64,000 bases of DNA from Lucinisca nassula (Eukaryota; Mollusca; Bivalvia; Lucinida; Lucinidae): NCBI GenBank assembly GCA_963580285.1, contig OY757012.1, positions 167,698,652-167,762,651 of the forward strand, read 5' to 3'. The position numbers and the translations under genes are program-made. Below the pieces are notes generated by a model. The model was given only the letters and a program-made list of their open reading frames with translations. It searched no databases and was not told the origin of the DNA. Shown piece by piece: positions 31,676-43,589 of the stretch (position 1 is its first letter; each line of letters opens with the position of its first letter).

Positions 31676-32450
31676 ACAGAAATGAAGGCAATGACCAGGA
31701 ATGGACACAATTACCTCACAATGCCCATCCAAGAAATCAAAAGGAAAGGAAAACAAACATAAACCAACATCGCTATAATGAAAACATCACTAGCGGAAAG
31801 CCAATGACAGTTCCATTTCCACAAAATGGCCAAAATTCTATCCAAAATAGCAAAATTTTAGTAATACACACAAGAAAAGAAGGACTATAACAATAACAAA
31901 CCACGACAGAAGAACTGCCTCGGAACGGTGATCAAAACATTTTTTACGGAGGGGTGGGGTGGGCTTAAATCGATTTTTGTGGCCACAAACCTTGGCCTTG
32001 GTCCTGTCGCAGCTCGTACAAATATGTTCTATAAAATGGCTATCCTTTGCAAGCAAGGAATACACCACAGAACTGGAAATATGAGGCGTACATGTTTTCT
32101 GGTCCAGACTAGCTAGTTTCGGCCAATTAGGCCTCATCAGTGACCCTCAAATATTTTCAAAATTCCACAATGGAATCAAGTATCCCAAAGGACAAGAAAA
32201 TATAAACTACACTATGGTGTAGGGCAGGGAGACTTTTTACGGCCGCCACACATTCCCAGACACCAGCTGTAGTGACGATTGATTTGTTCAGTCCGATTGT
32301 AGGATTACTAGCTCACCAGTGCAACATATCCGAGATCCGAGAACATAAAAATAAACGAATACAGAGATGACACAACGATGCGAACTCGACAGCATGGAAT
32401 AACTGAAATGCTGAAGCAAAAGAAAACCAACAGATGGTCTCCGGTGGGCC
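31676..32450 (-). mobile_element. Penelope-like 3' region, diverged copy
   Basis: AACAGAAATGAAGGCAATGA, GCCTCGGAACGGTGATC, GGGCTTAAATCGATTTTTGTGGCC, CAGTCCGATTGTAGG and ATGCTGAAGCAAAAG follow the usual order in reverse, with many changes and an unrelated 170-bp insert at about 32030-32200. Confidence 0.65.
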
Positions 32451-32635
32451 CGAACAAAGACAAATCCCAGCATATTGTCTTTAACTTGAATCTCTCCTGG
32501 ACATTGACATATGAACAAGAGTATTCTCTTGTGATAACATTAGAAAACTTTGTACCATATAAGATACGCACGCGGTTTAGTATATACATACTCGTAGTGG
32601 GTAATACAGTTCTAATATTGCACCTAGAAAAACAA

Positions 32636-32890
32636 TGATAGGAATCGATACGATTACCTAACACCTCCCATAAAGTCACCAAGAACGAAAGAATCGACAT
32701 CAAGCTGAATTAGGTCGCTTTCCTATTGATTTTTTTTTCATTGTTATTACCAATTAAATACTGATTATATTTGCTACAAAAAAAGAAGTGAAGGCAATGA
32801 ACAGGAATCGATACAATTAAACCACACCTCCCATAAGAGACACCAAAGGAATAGTAACACAAACATGAAATGACCAAGCCCTAATGGAAA
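32636..32890 (-). mobile_element. Two Penelope-like 3' end fragments
   Basis: The end GATAGGAATCGATACGATTA (32638) and, after an AT-rich gap, AAGAAGTGAAGGCAATGAAC (32785) are two separate copies of the same terminal region, in the same orientation. Confidence 0.6.
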
Positions 32891-32891
32891 C

Positions 32892-32975
32892 AACAGAGCC
32901 TCTGTGGTGTAGTGGTTATGCTACTCGCCTGATAAACCAGGGATTGCAGGATCAATCCGGGGATTCTCCAATTAT
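32892..32975 (+). repeat. tRNA-like sequence, probably SINE head
   Basis: GCCTCTGTGGTGTAGTGGTT resembles an A box and GCAGGATCAATCC a weak B box at the right distance. The stem pairing is incomplete, so a functional tRNA gene is unlikely. A SINE head or tRNA pseudogene fits better. Confidence 0.5.
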
Positions 32976-33058
32976 AGGTAAATTGCATTTATAACAATCA
33001 ATCTAAATACATAATATGGGTTCGATTGCGTGCTTCTCCAGACTTTCGCATCACGAAA

Positions 33059-33245
33059 ACATGCCTATATAATTCTGACCCTATTGAACCCCAATTTTAT
33101 TTAGCCAAACCGGAGTTTACAGGGGTGCACCTTATTTTTCTTAATTCTGCTCTTAAATATAGATTGTGGGCACGCGTTAGAACAGCCCCGATGATTTTTT
33201 TATTTCTGCAGAAATAAGAAAAATATAACAATTTTTCTTCTGATA
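33059..33245 (+). mobile_element. Family A MITE, hairpin deleted
   Basis: Starts CATCACGAAAACATGCCTAT and keeps the hairpin's left arm (CGTTAGAACAGCCCCGATG). The right arm is lost, and TTTCTGCAGAAATAAG closes a short stem instead. After about 33255 a fragment GTCTTTAAACCGAGATCCCG follows, shared in reverse with 58800-58860. Confidence 0.7.
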
Positions 33246-33429
33246 ATGTTCGTTTTCGTAAACGATGAGTCTTTAAACCGAGATCCCGTCTCCGTTTTAC
33301 CTTAGTTGTTGGTAGCGGATAATTTCGTTTCTCTAATGTCCAGTTTCGGCTATTGAAAGACTCTGTTCTTAGGTTTTTAAATAAAATTGTTCGGTCATTA
33401 ATCACAATGAAATGTAATACGTTTTTGCA

Positions 33430-33845
33430 ATATACATGTATTTAAATGATCTAGAAAAGTTTATGAATACTATATGTTGTAGAGGTATCGAGATTGATGT
33501 GCAAAACAATAAATTCATTGTATTTATTATATTGTTTGTAATTTTTTTGCTGATAATACCTCAATCCTAAGTGATGACGCTAAAAATTTTCAAGATATAG
33601 GCAATGCTTTTAATGAATATTGTAACCGATGGAAGCTAAACATAAATATTAGCAAAACAAAAATAATAATCTTGGTGATTATAGCAGAAATCAACACTTT
33701 TCTTTTAGCATTGCTGAAGAAGACGTCGAAATTGTTAAAGAATCCAACTACCTAGGTGCTCTGTTTATCAAAACCGGAAGGTTTGTACAGCATGTTAAGA
33801 ATTTATCAACACTTGCCAGCAAAGCAATGTACCCTTCACAGAAAA
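33430..33845 (+). pseudogene. LINE (non-LTR) reverse transcriptase fragment
   Basis: This is a remnant of the palm and following segment of a LINE reverse transcriptase. In translation LNDLEKF is followed, after a frameshift, by FADNTSILSDD, which aligns with the catalytic YADD region of CR1/Jockey-type LINEs with D changed to N. EYCNRWKLNINISKTKII and SNYLGALF then match the conserved stretch after it. At least two frameshifts and in-frame stops (near 33515 and 33665) kill it. The ends are truncated, and a Penelope-like 3' end follows at 33855. It is the only trace here of the LINE class expected to mobilise the SINEs; which SINE it served cannot be told. Confidence 0.7.
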
Positions 33846-33854
33846 GAATTGTAA

Positions 33855-34092
33855 AATAGAAGTGGAGGCAATGATCAGGAATCGATACAATCAACCCACA
33901 GCTCCCATCAGAGACACCAAAGGGAAAGAAACACAAACATGAAACAACAGACCCTAATGGAAACCTCAATAGCAGAAAGCCAAAAGGACAGTTTCTTTCC
34001 AACAAAATGGCCAACAGGGTATCCAAAATAAAATAATATAAGCGACACAAACACCCAAAGACAAACCATAACAAGAATAAACCGCGACAGAA
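33855..34092 (-). mobile_element. Penelope-like 3' region fragment
   Basis: AAATAGAAGTGGAGGCAATG, CATCAGAGACACCAAAGGG, AACAAAATGGCCAACAGGG and AATAAACCGCGACAGAAG. It stops at the family B MITE that follows. Confidence 0.7.
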
Positions 34093-34262
34093 GTTCGCGA
34101 AATGAACACCCCTATTAACCCCAGATTAGATAGAGAAAACTGGGTTTAACAGGGCTATACCTAAGTTTTCTTATTTCTGCTCCAAACCTTAGTATCTTGG
34201 TACTCGTTGGAACCGCCTCAATGAGGCGGTTCTAACGAGCACCCACAACCTATGTTTAGAGT
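34093..34262 (+). mobile_element. Family B MITE, both tips missing
   Basis: TTCGCGAAATGAACACCCC, GAGAAAACTGGGTTTAAC, and a hairpin around GGAACCGCCTCAATGAGGCG that is intact in its centre. Confidence 0.7.
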
Positions 34263-34731
34263 ATACTTGGCCAAAAAAGTAACAATACCAACTTTCGTGT
34301 AAATACCAGCAGCTATCTGGTAGCTTTTTAACTAAAGATGGCTGTACACATGTGAATCTGACGTTTAGCTACAAAATGCACTAGCTTGAATTTGCCCATA
34401 CGATTCTGCTCAAGAGTTGTCTTTCAATATGTGCCCAGAAATATTTTGCAAGGAATTTGGCATTGCGCATGCGCATATGATCTTTTTGTGTCTGAGACGA
34501 AATACCATATCCATTGAACATCGAACATCACTTTTCCTATACAACGTATCATGATCTCGCACTACAATCAAGGCTTTAATTTATATCAATTTTCAAACTG
34601 TTGTTATTTCTATACCCGTTATTTTCTTTGAATAGCGCTTTGTTGCGGAACAAATTTCCAAACAGTAAGTTTCGACCCCGGATTCGGCACTAGGCATGAA
34701 AGTACCAAGCGTAATTAATAAATATAGCCCT

Positions 34732-35118
34732 TTGGTGTGTCTGATTGGAGCTGTGGGTTAATTGTATTGATTCCTGATCATTGCCTTTACTTCTCTTCTA
34801 CAAAAGTAGCCATAGTCTACAAACATGCAACAAAATTAGCAAATAATATATATCCACAAACACCACGTTTTTCTATACAACAAGGGCGTTCAGTCGCGGT
34901 TTATTTTTGGGATGGATGGTTTTTTAGTACATGTGCATCGCTTATATTATTTTGTTTTGGATAGCCAATTGGCCATTTTGTGGGAAAGTAACTATCCCTT
35001 TGGCTTTCCGCTATTGATGTTTCCAATAGGGTCTAGTTGTTTCATGTTTGTGTTTCTTTCTCTTTGGTTTCTCTGATTGGAGCTGTTGGTCCTGATCATT
35101 GCCCTCACTTCTATTTTG
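34732..35118 (+). mobile_element. Penelope-like 3' end fragments, plus strand
   Basis: Two ends of the 3' region: TTTGGTGTGTCTGATTGGAG to ACTTCTCTTC (34732-34800), and GTCGCGGTTTATTTTTGGG to CCTCACTTCTATTTTG (about 34893-35118). Each finishes at the same ACTTCT terminus. Confidence 0.6.
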
Positions 35119-35300
35119 TGTTTACAAGATAGTACCATAGCTTTTCATTAGGGCCGTGCAGTTGCATGGGCTGCGTGGTGCCGTCGGCGGTTTACTTCAT
35201 GCGAGCTTTGCCCTGTACCTGAGATGGGCTCATGAAAGTAAACGGGTTTCTTTTTTTTGTGAAAAGGTAAGAACGAGAGTCTTATATAAGGGCCAGTCTA

Positions 35301-35583
35301 TCGGCGCTTGAAGAAATATATTGGGCCGTATGATGCTTCCATGCAGAGCTAAAACCGACAGCACACGAGTACTGGTAAACCGCTTAGAGGGTCTAAACAT
35401 ACCCAGGCAAAGTGGGACAAGTTCGACCGTCCCTACATATAAGCCCTCTTGGTTTGTTTTGGCCGCAGGGATTAAGGTGCCATTTCATCTTAAAGACGGG
35501 TAGAAGTCCTTCAAAATTGAAATCAACGTCTCCAAAAGTGCCTAAATGTTGCTGACGGGGACGCAAAACCTCAATTCAAACAA
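35301..35583 (+). repeat. S1 SINE-like element, diverged
   Basis: CTTGAAGAAATATATTGGGCC, ACTGGTAAACCGCTTAGAGG, CATTTCATCTTAAAGACGGG and GACGGGGACGCAAAACC. More mutated than other S1 copies, so older. Confidence 0.75.
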
Positions 35584-36429
35584 AGTCCTATGTAAACAAG
35601 CATGCGTTGGAGAGTTAAAAGTATGGACTCGTGTTCCAGACTCAAGAGACACAAAGAGCGTCAGCTGTCTCGAGGGTTTTAAAGAATTAATAACTACCAA
35701 TTGCCAAGGTCCATTTGCTCGTTAATCGTTTTAAAACTTGCAATGTAGGAGTATGATAGAAAAGGAAATGAGGTGAAGGGAACATTATGAGACATGAAGA
35801 CAACAAACTGATATATATCATGACAGAACTTCCGAGACTGAGCCCAGGATATTCTAGTTGAGACAGTCGAAACAATGTCTTCAAACATATGGGCTCAACG
35901 AACACTCAAACCAGCCAGGCTCCCATCTCAGTCTAAACTTCTCGGTCTGCAGTTAGACGTTTTTGATCAACGAACATCAAAAAGCGCTCAGCGAAGACTC
36001 AGACTGATCTGAGTCTACGATGTACGCACAGGCCTGAAGACAAATTTTGCTTGTAGAGTACCATTTTCGATTAGCTTTTGATGAATTGAACCTTGACTAA
36101 TAGACGTACAAATGTTCAACATGCAAATGGCCAGTAGCCCGGAATACATGTTAACGTCTCGTTTCTGAAAACATACTTGTATATCTTCTACTCCAAATAG
36201 AAGATTCGTAGAAATAAACAGTTCCATGACGACAAAAAGACAAGAGGGCTCTTACATGCTCACCCGAGTGTCACTGTACATTCTAAAGGACAATAATTTC
36301 TCTTCATAGGACTACGTATGTTTAAAATTTAAAATGACAGGCTGGAGGTTTAAAAACTGTGTTATATATGCCTTGAGAGGAATGTGATTCTGCTTGGCAG
36401 ATTTGGGACTTTTCAACCAATTAGGATTA
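35584..36429. other. Unannotated spacer
   Basis: No repeat or gene recognised. Two overlapping minus-strand frames near 35690-35900 have no motif. Confidence 0.4.
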
Positions 36430-36685
36430 TGTCATTGTTGGTCCTTTCACCTAACCACACTATTCCTCGGCAGGTTAAGACCTAATTGGTTAACCAGTAC
36501 TAAGTACATATACTATCGCCAGTTATCTTGAATCGGCAGAAGTGGGTGGAATGATGGTAGAAGATATTGCATGATTGGTTTCTGTTGGGTATTTAGTATG
36601 TGGCCGGATTGGGTCTCAAACCCGCAACCTCTAGCTTCTCGGTCAGACGTACTTCCAACTGCGCTAAACAGTCCGACTCACCACT
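36430..36685 (-). repeat. S3-related SINE
   Basis: Reversed: the body CTCGGCAGGTTAAGACC, TGGTTAACCAGTACTAAG, and the tRNA-like head GGTCTCAAACCCGCAACC (B box) to ACTGCGCTAAACAGTCCG (A box). Both boxes are recognisable but mutated. Confidence 0.65.
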
Positions 36686-36747
36686 ATATGCCATAAGACA
36701 CAGAAATGAATGTTGTGAGTCCCTAAGTGTTGAGAAAATATACACAA

Positions 36748-37365
36748 TAGAAGTGGAGGCAATGATTAGGAATCGATACAATTAACCCACAGCTCCCATC
36801 AGAGACACCAAAGGGAAAGAAGCACAAACATGAAACAACAGACCCAACTGGAAACCTCAATAGCGGAAAGCCAAAAGTACAGTTTCTTTCCCACAAAAAG
36901 GCCATTTGACTATCCAAAGCAAAATAATATAAGCCACAAAAACATCCAAAGACAAACCTTAACAAAAATAATCCGCGACAGAAGAACCGCGTTGGGACGG
37001 TCAGTGGAAACGAATTCCACTGGGGGCTTAAATTGATTTTAGGTGGCCACAATCCTCGCACTTACTTCCGTCGCGATTAAAACAAATACTTTGTTCAGTC
37101 CGCATGAAAGCCTCCTAACTGATCAGTGTAACATCTCCGTGAACACAAAAATCAAACGTTCACAGAGATGAAACAGCGGTGAGGACTCGACAGCAAGAAA
37201 CCACTGAAATGGTGGAGCAAAAAAAAAAACCAATTGTTAGACTCCGATGGGCCCGACCAAAGGCAGAGCATCAGGTACCAACCAACATAAGCCTTTACGC
37301 TAGAACCGTCATAGAATCAGAGGTCTGATCCACCGGCGTGCAATTAAAGAGGGAAGCAAAGTGAC
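36748..37365 (-). mobile_element. Penelope-like 3' region, nearly full
   Basis: Begins AATAGAAGTGGAGGCAATGA, runs through GAACCGCGTTGGGACGGTCAG, TTGTTCAGTCCGCATGAAAG and GACTCCGATGGGCCCGACC, and ends in the last coding bases GTGCAATTAAAGAGGG. The ~84- and 112-residue frames on it are not genes: similar frames recur in every copy of this non-coding region. Confidence 0.75.
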
Positions 37366-37440
37366 AAAGCTGTATATCAAATATCAAAGTCCTGGGCCTT
37401 CTGGTGTCAGGCAAGAAGATTTTTAAAGGTTGTTCTTCTA

Positions 37441-38696
37441 CACTTAAAGGCTATAGCGCACCCGATAGAAGTTTGCGATAATCAAACAAACAGAAACGAT
37501 ATCGATATGAAGTTTTAGAAGACCTTAAGCAGGCAGTTTGGCAAATACTGTGAAAAGTCTGTTTATTTGGCTTAAATATGAGTCAGAATCCGACAGAAAT
37601 CCCATTTTCAAATGTTGTAAAATTGGATTATAAAATTGGTAATTCTGTTGAAGCTGTATTCCAGCTTTAATTTCTAATATGGTAAAATTTGTGATTCAAA
37701 GTGTCAACACACAGCAAAAATTTACAGTTAAGCGAGTTTTGAAAAGTGAGACCTTGAGTCGCTGTTTTCAATTTTAATCTAAAGCTTTAGGCAAACGCCC
37801 ACATAATGCATTTAAAATCGCTGAGCATTTTTGAAGTGGGAGTGGGACTTATTAAAACTTAGACACTGCTTGTTACAAACATTTCATCGTTTTAATAATA
37901 ACTAAATACTTGTCATTTTATTAAGTGACTCTAGAATCAAACTTACAGAATCAAAATACAAATAAATTTTCACGGAACTCTGTATTACCTTCTTTGACTT
38001 TAATTTTCTTAATATTTTGGCACCCATTGGCTCTAAATACAGACAAACAACGACTGCACATAGAAGCCACGTACCGCAGTCCTGTGGGTTGTGCAGTCCT
38101 ATTCCACTCTTCCACAGCAAATTGCTCTAGTAGCCGGACATTGCGGGGTCTCTTTGTTCTGACCTACCGACCAAATACATCCTACAGATGCTCGATCGGG
38201 TTGAGGTCATGAGAATGAGAAGGCCATGGTAGCACGATCACTCTATTTGCTTGAAGATAAGCCGTAGTTCCGCGAACTGAAAGAGCCGGCGTATTATCCT
38301 GCATAAGGCGCATGCCTTTGGTGTTTCGTAGATGAGGGATACAAAAGGGTCTAAAAATCTTGTCTTAGTAGCGAGCTGCAGTCAAGTTTCCACGTACTAC
38401 GACGACAGGGGTCTTTGTATTGAATTAAATCCCTCCCGAATCATCACTGACCTACCAGCATTCCAATCTCTCTCAACGCACAGATTCTTTTACCCAGTTT
38501 TGCAACTTTTGAAAGTTGGGTTCTGCCGGTTTTTGATTGATGTTGTAGCCAAATAAACATATTTTTGCACAGTATTTGATGGCACTTTGCCAAATTGCTT
38601 GCTTAAGCTCTCCTGAAAATTCCAAATCGATATATTTTCTGTTGTTTGTTTTTTATAATTATCGCAAACGTTCTATCGGATAAATGCTTTTAAGTA
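37441..38696 (-). mobile_element. Tc1-type DNA transposon, inactive
   Basis: TA on each side (37439-37440, 38697-38698). Inverted ends of about 130 bp: CACTTAAAGGCTATAGCG, CCGATAGAAGTTTGCGATAA on the left, and the complement of TTATCGCAAACGTTCTATCGG on the right. The ends continue through CAGTTTGGCAAATACTGTG on the left. The interior carries the transposase remnant. TA target and the coding text place it in Tc1/mariner. Confidence 0.85.
37965..38480 (-). pseudogene. Tc1-type transposase, truncated and broken
   Basis: The family's enzyme cuts at the terminal repeats and joins to TA, using a DDE/D catalytic triad. In reverse-strand translation, GNLTA is followed after a stop by RLMQDN (second catalytic Asp). 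Then come TTAYLQANRVIVLPWPS and DLNPIEHL, the family's third-acid region, here with SPDLNP changed to SHDLNP. HLW is interrupted by TAG at 38182-38184, and other stops occur near 38370 and 38155. The N-terminal paired-like DNA-binding half is absent, since only about 90 bp separate the remnant from the right terminal repeat. Non-functional beyond doubt; the element would have depended on a transposase made elsewhere. Confidence 0.85.
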
Positions 38697-39171
38697 TATA
38701 AGACTGTGTAAACAAGTGTGCCCCTGAATGGGCCCTTTTTTGGCCCCAGTGATGAAATTAAAACAATCTTGTTAGAGGTCCTCTAGATGAAACTACATGC
38801 ATGTACCAAATAGCATAGTCATCTAGATGAAGCTAAATCTACGTGTTCAGGTGAGCTAAAAAGGCTGAAACACACGCACAGCAAACAAAGGTACATCACG
38901 TTAGTAAATTCGAGCATTCTATAATAGGGACAGTGGTATTAACCAGGGTGTAGACAATCTTCTCTGTTAGTGTTCGTTCTAAATGAAATAGGTTGCGGCT
39001 AGACATTACAACCGGCTCATTAGGGCGGTACGAGCATTTACAATCTGTATTTGGGCCAGAAATCAAACATATCAAACACGAATTTCTGTCCGCTAAACGC
39101 TAGATCCAGAATCATGAAATACATTGCTATATACATTACTCAAATGAGATGCCAGGATTTGCCAGCTCATC
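38697..39171. other. Spacer with decayed repeat ends
   Basis: GTTCAGGTGAGCTAAAAAGG near 38848 is one end of the array-element class. A badly decayed hairpin MITE (AGGTTGCGGCTAGACATTAC, ACCGGCTCATTAGGGCGG) lies at about 38985-39070. Confidence 0.5.
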
Positions 39172-39560
39172 ACGAAAATACACTTATATAATTCTGACCC
39201 CCTCAAAGGGCTTGAGATGACATTTCATCTCAATGTCGGGTAAAAGTCCCACAAATTGGAAGCAACGTTTCAAAAATGACCTAGTTTTGACGGGGACGTT
39301 AAGCCTAAATTAACCAACCATACCCCATATGTATATAGTAAAACTGGGGTTTATAAGGGTAAACCTCATATTCCTTATTTCTGCTCCAAAATATAGATTG
39401 TGGGCAAATACAGTCTATATTTTTAGCAGAAATATCGAGGCGGTTCTACCAAGTACCCACAATATATATTTTGTAGAAGAAATAAGTACAATATCACAAT
39501 GTTTCATCTTGGAATTTTCTTTATTTTCCGCGGTAAATGTAAAGGCGTGCTTTCGTAATG
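39172..39560 (+). mobile_element. Family A MITE with S1 fragment inside
   Basis: CATCACGAAAATACACTTAT to CGTGCTTTCGTAATG. At 39208-39322 an S1 piece is inserted (GGGCTTGAGATGACATTTC to GGGGACGTTAAGCC). The hairpin has lost part of its left arm. Confidence 0.75.
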
Positions 39561-40229
39561 CGCTGCATAAAGAGTATAGAAAGGCAAGAACTATCGAAAT
39601 GCCCTAATAGCTTAACATGTTCGTGTGACAAAGCGACTGATTCACTGACAATATTCTTTTCATTCATGCTACAGACATTGTTGTATACGTTAGCACAGCC
39701 TCATTCAGGCTTCATTGAAGCAGTTCTAACGAGTCCCCACAACATAGGTTTTCGAACAAAAATAACGAAAACAATGCATACCTTAGTAGACACCAAATTT
39801 ATACCCCACCTAGCTGTATTCATCTCACGCCTCCAACAATGCATCTTCCTGAGCTGGTAAAAGTCCCACAAAATTGGAAGCAACATCTCAAAAAATGATT
39901 TAGTGTTGACGGGGACCTCCAGCAATGCATCTTCCTGGGCGGATATCTACACATGTTCGAATAAATATGTACATATTTGATATTGCATGAATGTGTCTAT
40001 GATGGTTCTATGACCGTTTCACAAAGTCACTTACAAAAACTTTACATATAGCTCCCGAACTTCGCTTTCACGAAACTAAACACAAGACCAGAGTACAGGA
40101 TACATGCCGATGTATATTCAAATAATACTGCGAAAGCGAGTGCTGAACACTAGAGTCGATCACGTACTGATTGGGATCTCACGTCCACACATACATGTAC
40201 TGTAACTAACGCATGCTTCCAGCACTACT
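39561..40229. other. Spacer with MITE and S1 scraps
   Basis: CATTGAAGCAGTTCTAACGAG near 39715 is half a hairpin. An S1 scrap (TAAAAGTCCCACAAAATTGG to GTGTTGACGGGGACC) lies at 39857-39918. Confidence 0.5.
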
Positions 40230-40241
40230 GTTGTGCAGTAA

Positions 40242-40412
40242 TTTTTTTTTTTTTTGGTGGGGGGGGGGGTTACGGCCCTTTCAAGATTATTTCACTCATA
40301 TCGAGCCGATCGTTAATCATAGGTGGGTGAAAACCGGAGTACCCGAACCCACGGCGGTGAGAGACCTAATGAATAAGAGTCAGCGCTCTTATCCATTAGG
40401 CCACGGAGGCCC
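40242..40412 (-). repeat. S4 tRNA-derived SINE with 12-bp duplication
   Basis: GTTGTGCAGTAA at 40230-40241 and 40413-40424 flanks it. In reverse it has poly-T, GTTACGGCCCTTTCAAG, CATATCGAGCCGATCG, and a head ending CTTATCCATTAGGCCACGG that reads as an A-box region on the minus strand. Part of the middle is deleted compared with 62352-62586. Confidence 0.85.
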
Positions 40413-40472
40413 GTTGTGCAGTAAATTAAATCAGAAATCAGTTTAATATAACCTAACAGAAGTGAGGGCATT

Positions 40473-40752
40473 CATCACATGAACAAGTCCGTGAAATGAG
40501 CACCCCAATAAACCCCACTTTATATAGGGAAAACTATGGTTTATGGGGGTATAGATTATTTTTCATATTTCTGCTCCAAAACATAGGTTGTGGGTGCTCG
40601 TTAGAACCGCCTCAATGAGGCGGTTCTAACGAGCACCTACAGGCTATGTTTGAAGTAAATATAACAAAATAATCACAGATTTTCATCGGAAAAGTAGCCA
40701 TTTTGGAGATGTGAAAAAATGCACTATAACGCACGGGTATGTTATCGCATTG
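40473..40752 (+). mobile_element. Hairpin MITE family B, well preserved
   Basis: CATCACATGAACAAGTCCG to GGTATGTTATCGCATTG. The hairpin at about 40570-40660 around GAACCGCCTCAATGAGGCGG is near perfect. Confidence 0.85.
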
Positions 40753-41013
40753 GTAGGGAATCGAAACAATTACCTCACAACTCCCATCCAAGACACCGAA
40801 GGGAAAGAAACACCAACATAAAACAAACCCACCATAATGAAAATGTCACAAGCTGAAAGCCAAAAGCACAGTTAATTTCCCACAAAATGACCAAACGGCT
40901 TTCCAGAAGAAGAAAAGACAACAAAAGTACAATGCATTAGCAATAAGTACATGCAGACGAATTATAACAAGAATTAACCATACAGAAGAACCGCCTTGGA
41001 ACGGTCAGTTTGT

Positions 41014-41058
<45 letters not shown>

Positions 41059-42310
41059 ACTGAGGGTGGGGCTTAAATCGATTTTACGTGGTCACAATCC
41101 TTGCCCTTGGTTCTGTTGTTTTTTTTTTGGACAAATACTTTGTTCAGTCCGCATGAAGGATTTCTAACACATCAGTGCAACATATCCGAGAACATAAACT
41201 TAAACGAATACAGAGCTAAACAACGATGTGGACTCAACAGCATGAAGAAACTGAAATGCTGGAGCAAACAGAAACCAATATGACTCCGGTGGGCCCGACC
41301 AGACACAGAGCATCAGGCACCAACCAACATGACTGAAAAAGAAAAAAAAACTGAAAAAAAAAGTTTTAGTAAGTCTTAAGGCCGGAGCCGTCATAGAGTC
41401 TGAGGCCCGACCCGCCGGCGTGCAATTAAAGAGGACATCAACGTTATTAACCGTTACTGAATTATCTACAATGCATCCAGTCTGTCGATAATATTTATGT
41501 TGTATCTAATCTTTTTATATCGAAGAATGATTTGGCGAAAATGGGCACTGAAATCATTCTAAGCATATATATTTTTCTGAATTTGTATACTCTGCCACTA
41601 TAGAATTCAAGTTCCAATAGACATTGTTGCAGATGAGATTTATGTCCAACATTGAATTTTGAAGCAAAATCGAAATAACGTCTATAAAACTTAGAAAGGT
41701 GACACCGATTACCCTGGTTAAGATGTTTAACAGTTAATAATTGATTACGGGTGTTGAAGTCGGTTATATGACATGACACTCTGGCGAACCAAATTAATTT
41801 CTATATATAAAACCGTAGGTGCCGCACCAGGAACATCACCATCCAAGAAATGAAAATTAACTGTCTTCAAATCGAAATCATCGCATTTATCATAACTAGT
41901 AAGAAATGGTCACTCAGGAAAGGCCACAATCTAAGAACGCAGCCCTTTCAAGTCACCTATAGAAAGTGACACGGAGGCACACACAAAAACAGACGATGGA
42001 CGTTCAGTAGTAAAACTAGTGGGAACGGAGGTGGGGTGGGGTGGGGCTTCAACTCCGGAGTTTATGAAATGTCAACCCTCGCCCTCAGTTCCAGATTAGT
42101 ATCAAGCAAAATAACATAACAAATTGATCCACATGGAGGCTTTATTTATCATAAATTTTGCATGAAACAAACCCAACTAAAATAGATAAATATGACTCCC
42201 AAAACGGGGTTTCAAAAAAATTTGCTTTATTACATTGAAGATTTGAAATATAAAATTGAGCGATCAAACCATCGAAGACGGTTGTGTCAATATGTAATAT
42301 ATCTAAATAT
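40753..42310 (-). mobile_element. Penelope-like element, 3' half, diverged
   Basis: The 3' region (AATTACCTCACAACTCCC to GGCGTGCAATTAAAGAGG, 40760-41435) is followed by reversed coding remnants: FRKIYM and TRNQLLTVKHLNQGNR in minus-strand translation at 41495-41780, then scraps to about 42300 (ATCGAAGACGGTTGTGTC). A GT microsatellite and a poly-T lie inside. Stops and rearrangements throughout; an older copy than the one at 52-54 kb. Confidence 0.65.
41006..41057. repeat. GT microsatellite
   Basis: About 24 GT units, with two TTT interruptions near its start. Confidence 0.95.
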
Positions 42311-43404
42311 TGAATTGGTCAAATAATAATTAATCACGGAAGAGGGCAATCTTAATACAGTCAATGGTATCTTCATAATCCCAAACTTCTCTCACCAGGA
42401 AGATAGTCGATTCATTTTTGGACATCCTGATAGATTTATACGTAATAGTTTACTCCAAAACGATTAAGTAGTCTATTCCATAATGCATCTCGGATATCAA
42501 AAAACAATGCACAAGCCGAAGCCACAAGCTACAAAACAAATGTCAAAATTGTTAGTTATTCGGCCGATGCTGTCATAATCAATGGTCATTCAGTGCGATT
42601 CTTGATTCGTATAGAAGAACACAAGGAGGTAAGGGATCGTTTGATATATCTTTTAACACCTTATCGATATAACATTGACGACATCATTCAAGTTTTTATA
42701 TATACCCATATATGACGCATAAAATCTTTCGCTTATGGCTTGCAACAGATCCATTTCCAATTTATTCATTCTATGAATTGTTACTTTAAGACAACCCCTG
42801 TTGTTCAAGCAAAATGTATGACCCTGACCAGATGTCGCAGAACGAGGGGTATAATCTAGGTTTACACTGTTTACATTGTTTGCAAATGTTTCGTTGTGGA
42901 CGCCAGTCATGTATGCGTTAATTCATCAAGGGAACATAAACAAATTTGTCAAGAATCATCAAGCACGGCCGTGCAAGTAACAGATTATTTCTTTGCAGAA
43001 GTTTAACCGTGTTTGATTGTCAATCAGGACATGAATTCGATTGGAAAGCTGGGGAAACATATTAATCAAATGGCAGACATTAAGTCTGGAAATAGAGGTT
43101 AATGTCAATTCGACAAGTCAACAGGGTGCAGCATACCAGTACGCTTAATTATAGTTCGGGAAAACTTTGAATTAACGGTTTAAAAGCCATGCTGTTTATT
43201 TGTATTTTACAGCGCTGTTCTTTTTCTTGATGAACGTGACAGCCCCTACATTTGCTAACAGTGTAGATCTAGATCAGCTTGCTTTTGAAGAAACCATCTC
43301 ATCAGGCACTGTTTGGCATTTAGTTTGTAGGTTTGAATGAAAACATCTTATCAAGTAATCTGATTGAAAGTCTGAAATGGATATGATAAATAAATTTATT
43401 CAGG
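42311..43404. other. Largely unannotated; one decayed palindrome
   Basis: CTGACCAGATGTCGCAGAACG to TTTACACTGTTTACATTGTTTGC (about 42825-42890) is a remnant of the GATCAGAC palindrome family. TGCTAACAGTGTAGATCTAG (43253) is another scrap. No gene recognised. Confidence 0.45.
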
Positions 43405-43575
43405 AGGCGCCCCGCCCATCGGGGCTTGGAGAAATAGATAGGGCTGCATGGTGCTTCCGCACAAAGATGAAACCGACCGAACTTAAGAACTGGTAAACCG
43501 CTCAGAAAGTCTAAGTTTGCCCAGGAAAATTGGGTCGAGTGGGACCGCTCCTTAAACCGTAGCGGTTTCTTTGGA
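43405..43575 (+). repeat. S1 SINE-like element, 3' truncated
   Basis: GGCGCCCCGCCCATCGGGGC, GGTGCTTCCGCACAAAG, GGTAAACCGCTCAGAAAG, ending GTAGCGGTTTCTTTGG. Lacks the GACGTTAAACC tail, which is unusual for a SINE and implies a later deletion. Confidence 0.75.
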
Positions 43576-43589
43576 TGGATGGATGGATT

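Noticed and set aside
33430..33845. Assignment of the LINE fragment to a named clade
   Set aside because: Only about 130 residues remain, across frameshifts; CR1/Jockey-type is the most that can be said.
36723..37061. Hydrophobic, Phe/Leu-rich frames seen repeatedly (also 4221, 23124, 33748, 48808, 52064, 54284)
   Set aside because: They recur at the same place in every copy of the Penelope-like 3' region with different stops and no shared selection signal. They look like membrane proteins only because the sequence is T-rich.
37441..38696. Possibility of an active Tc1-type transposon
   Set aside because: At least three in-frame stops and a missing N-terminal half make the transposase dead.
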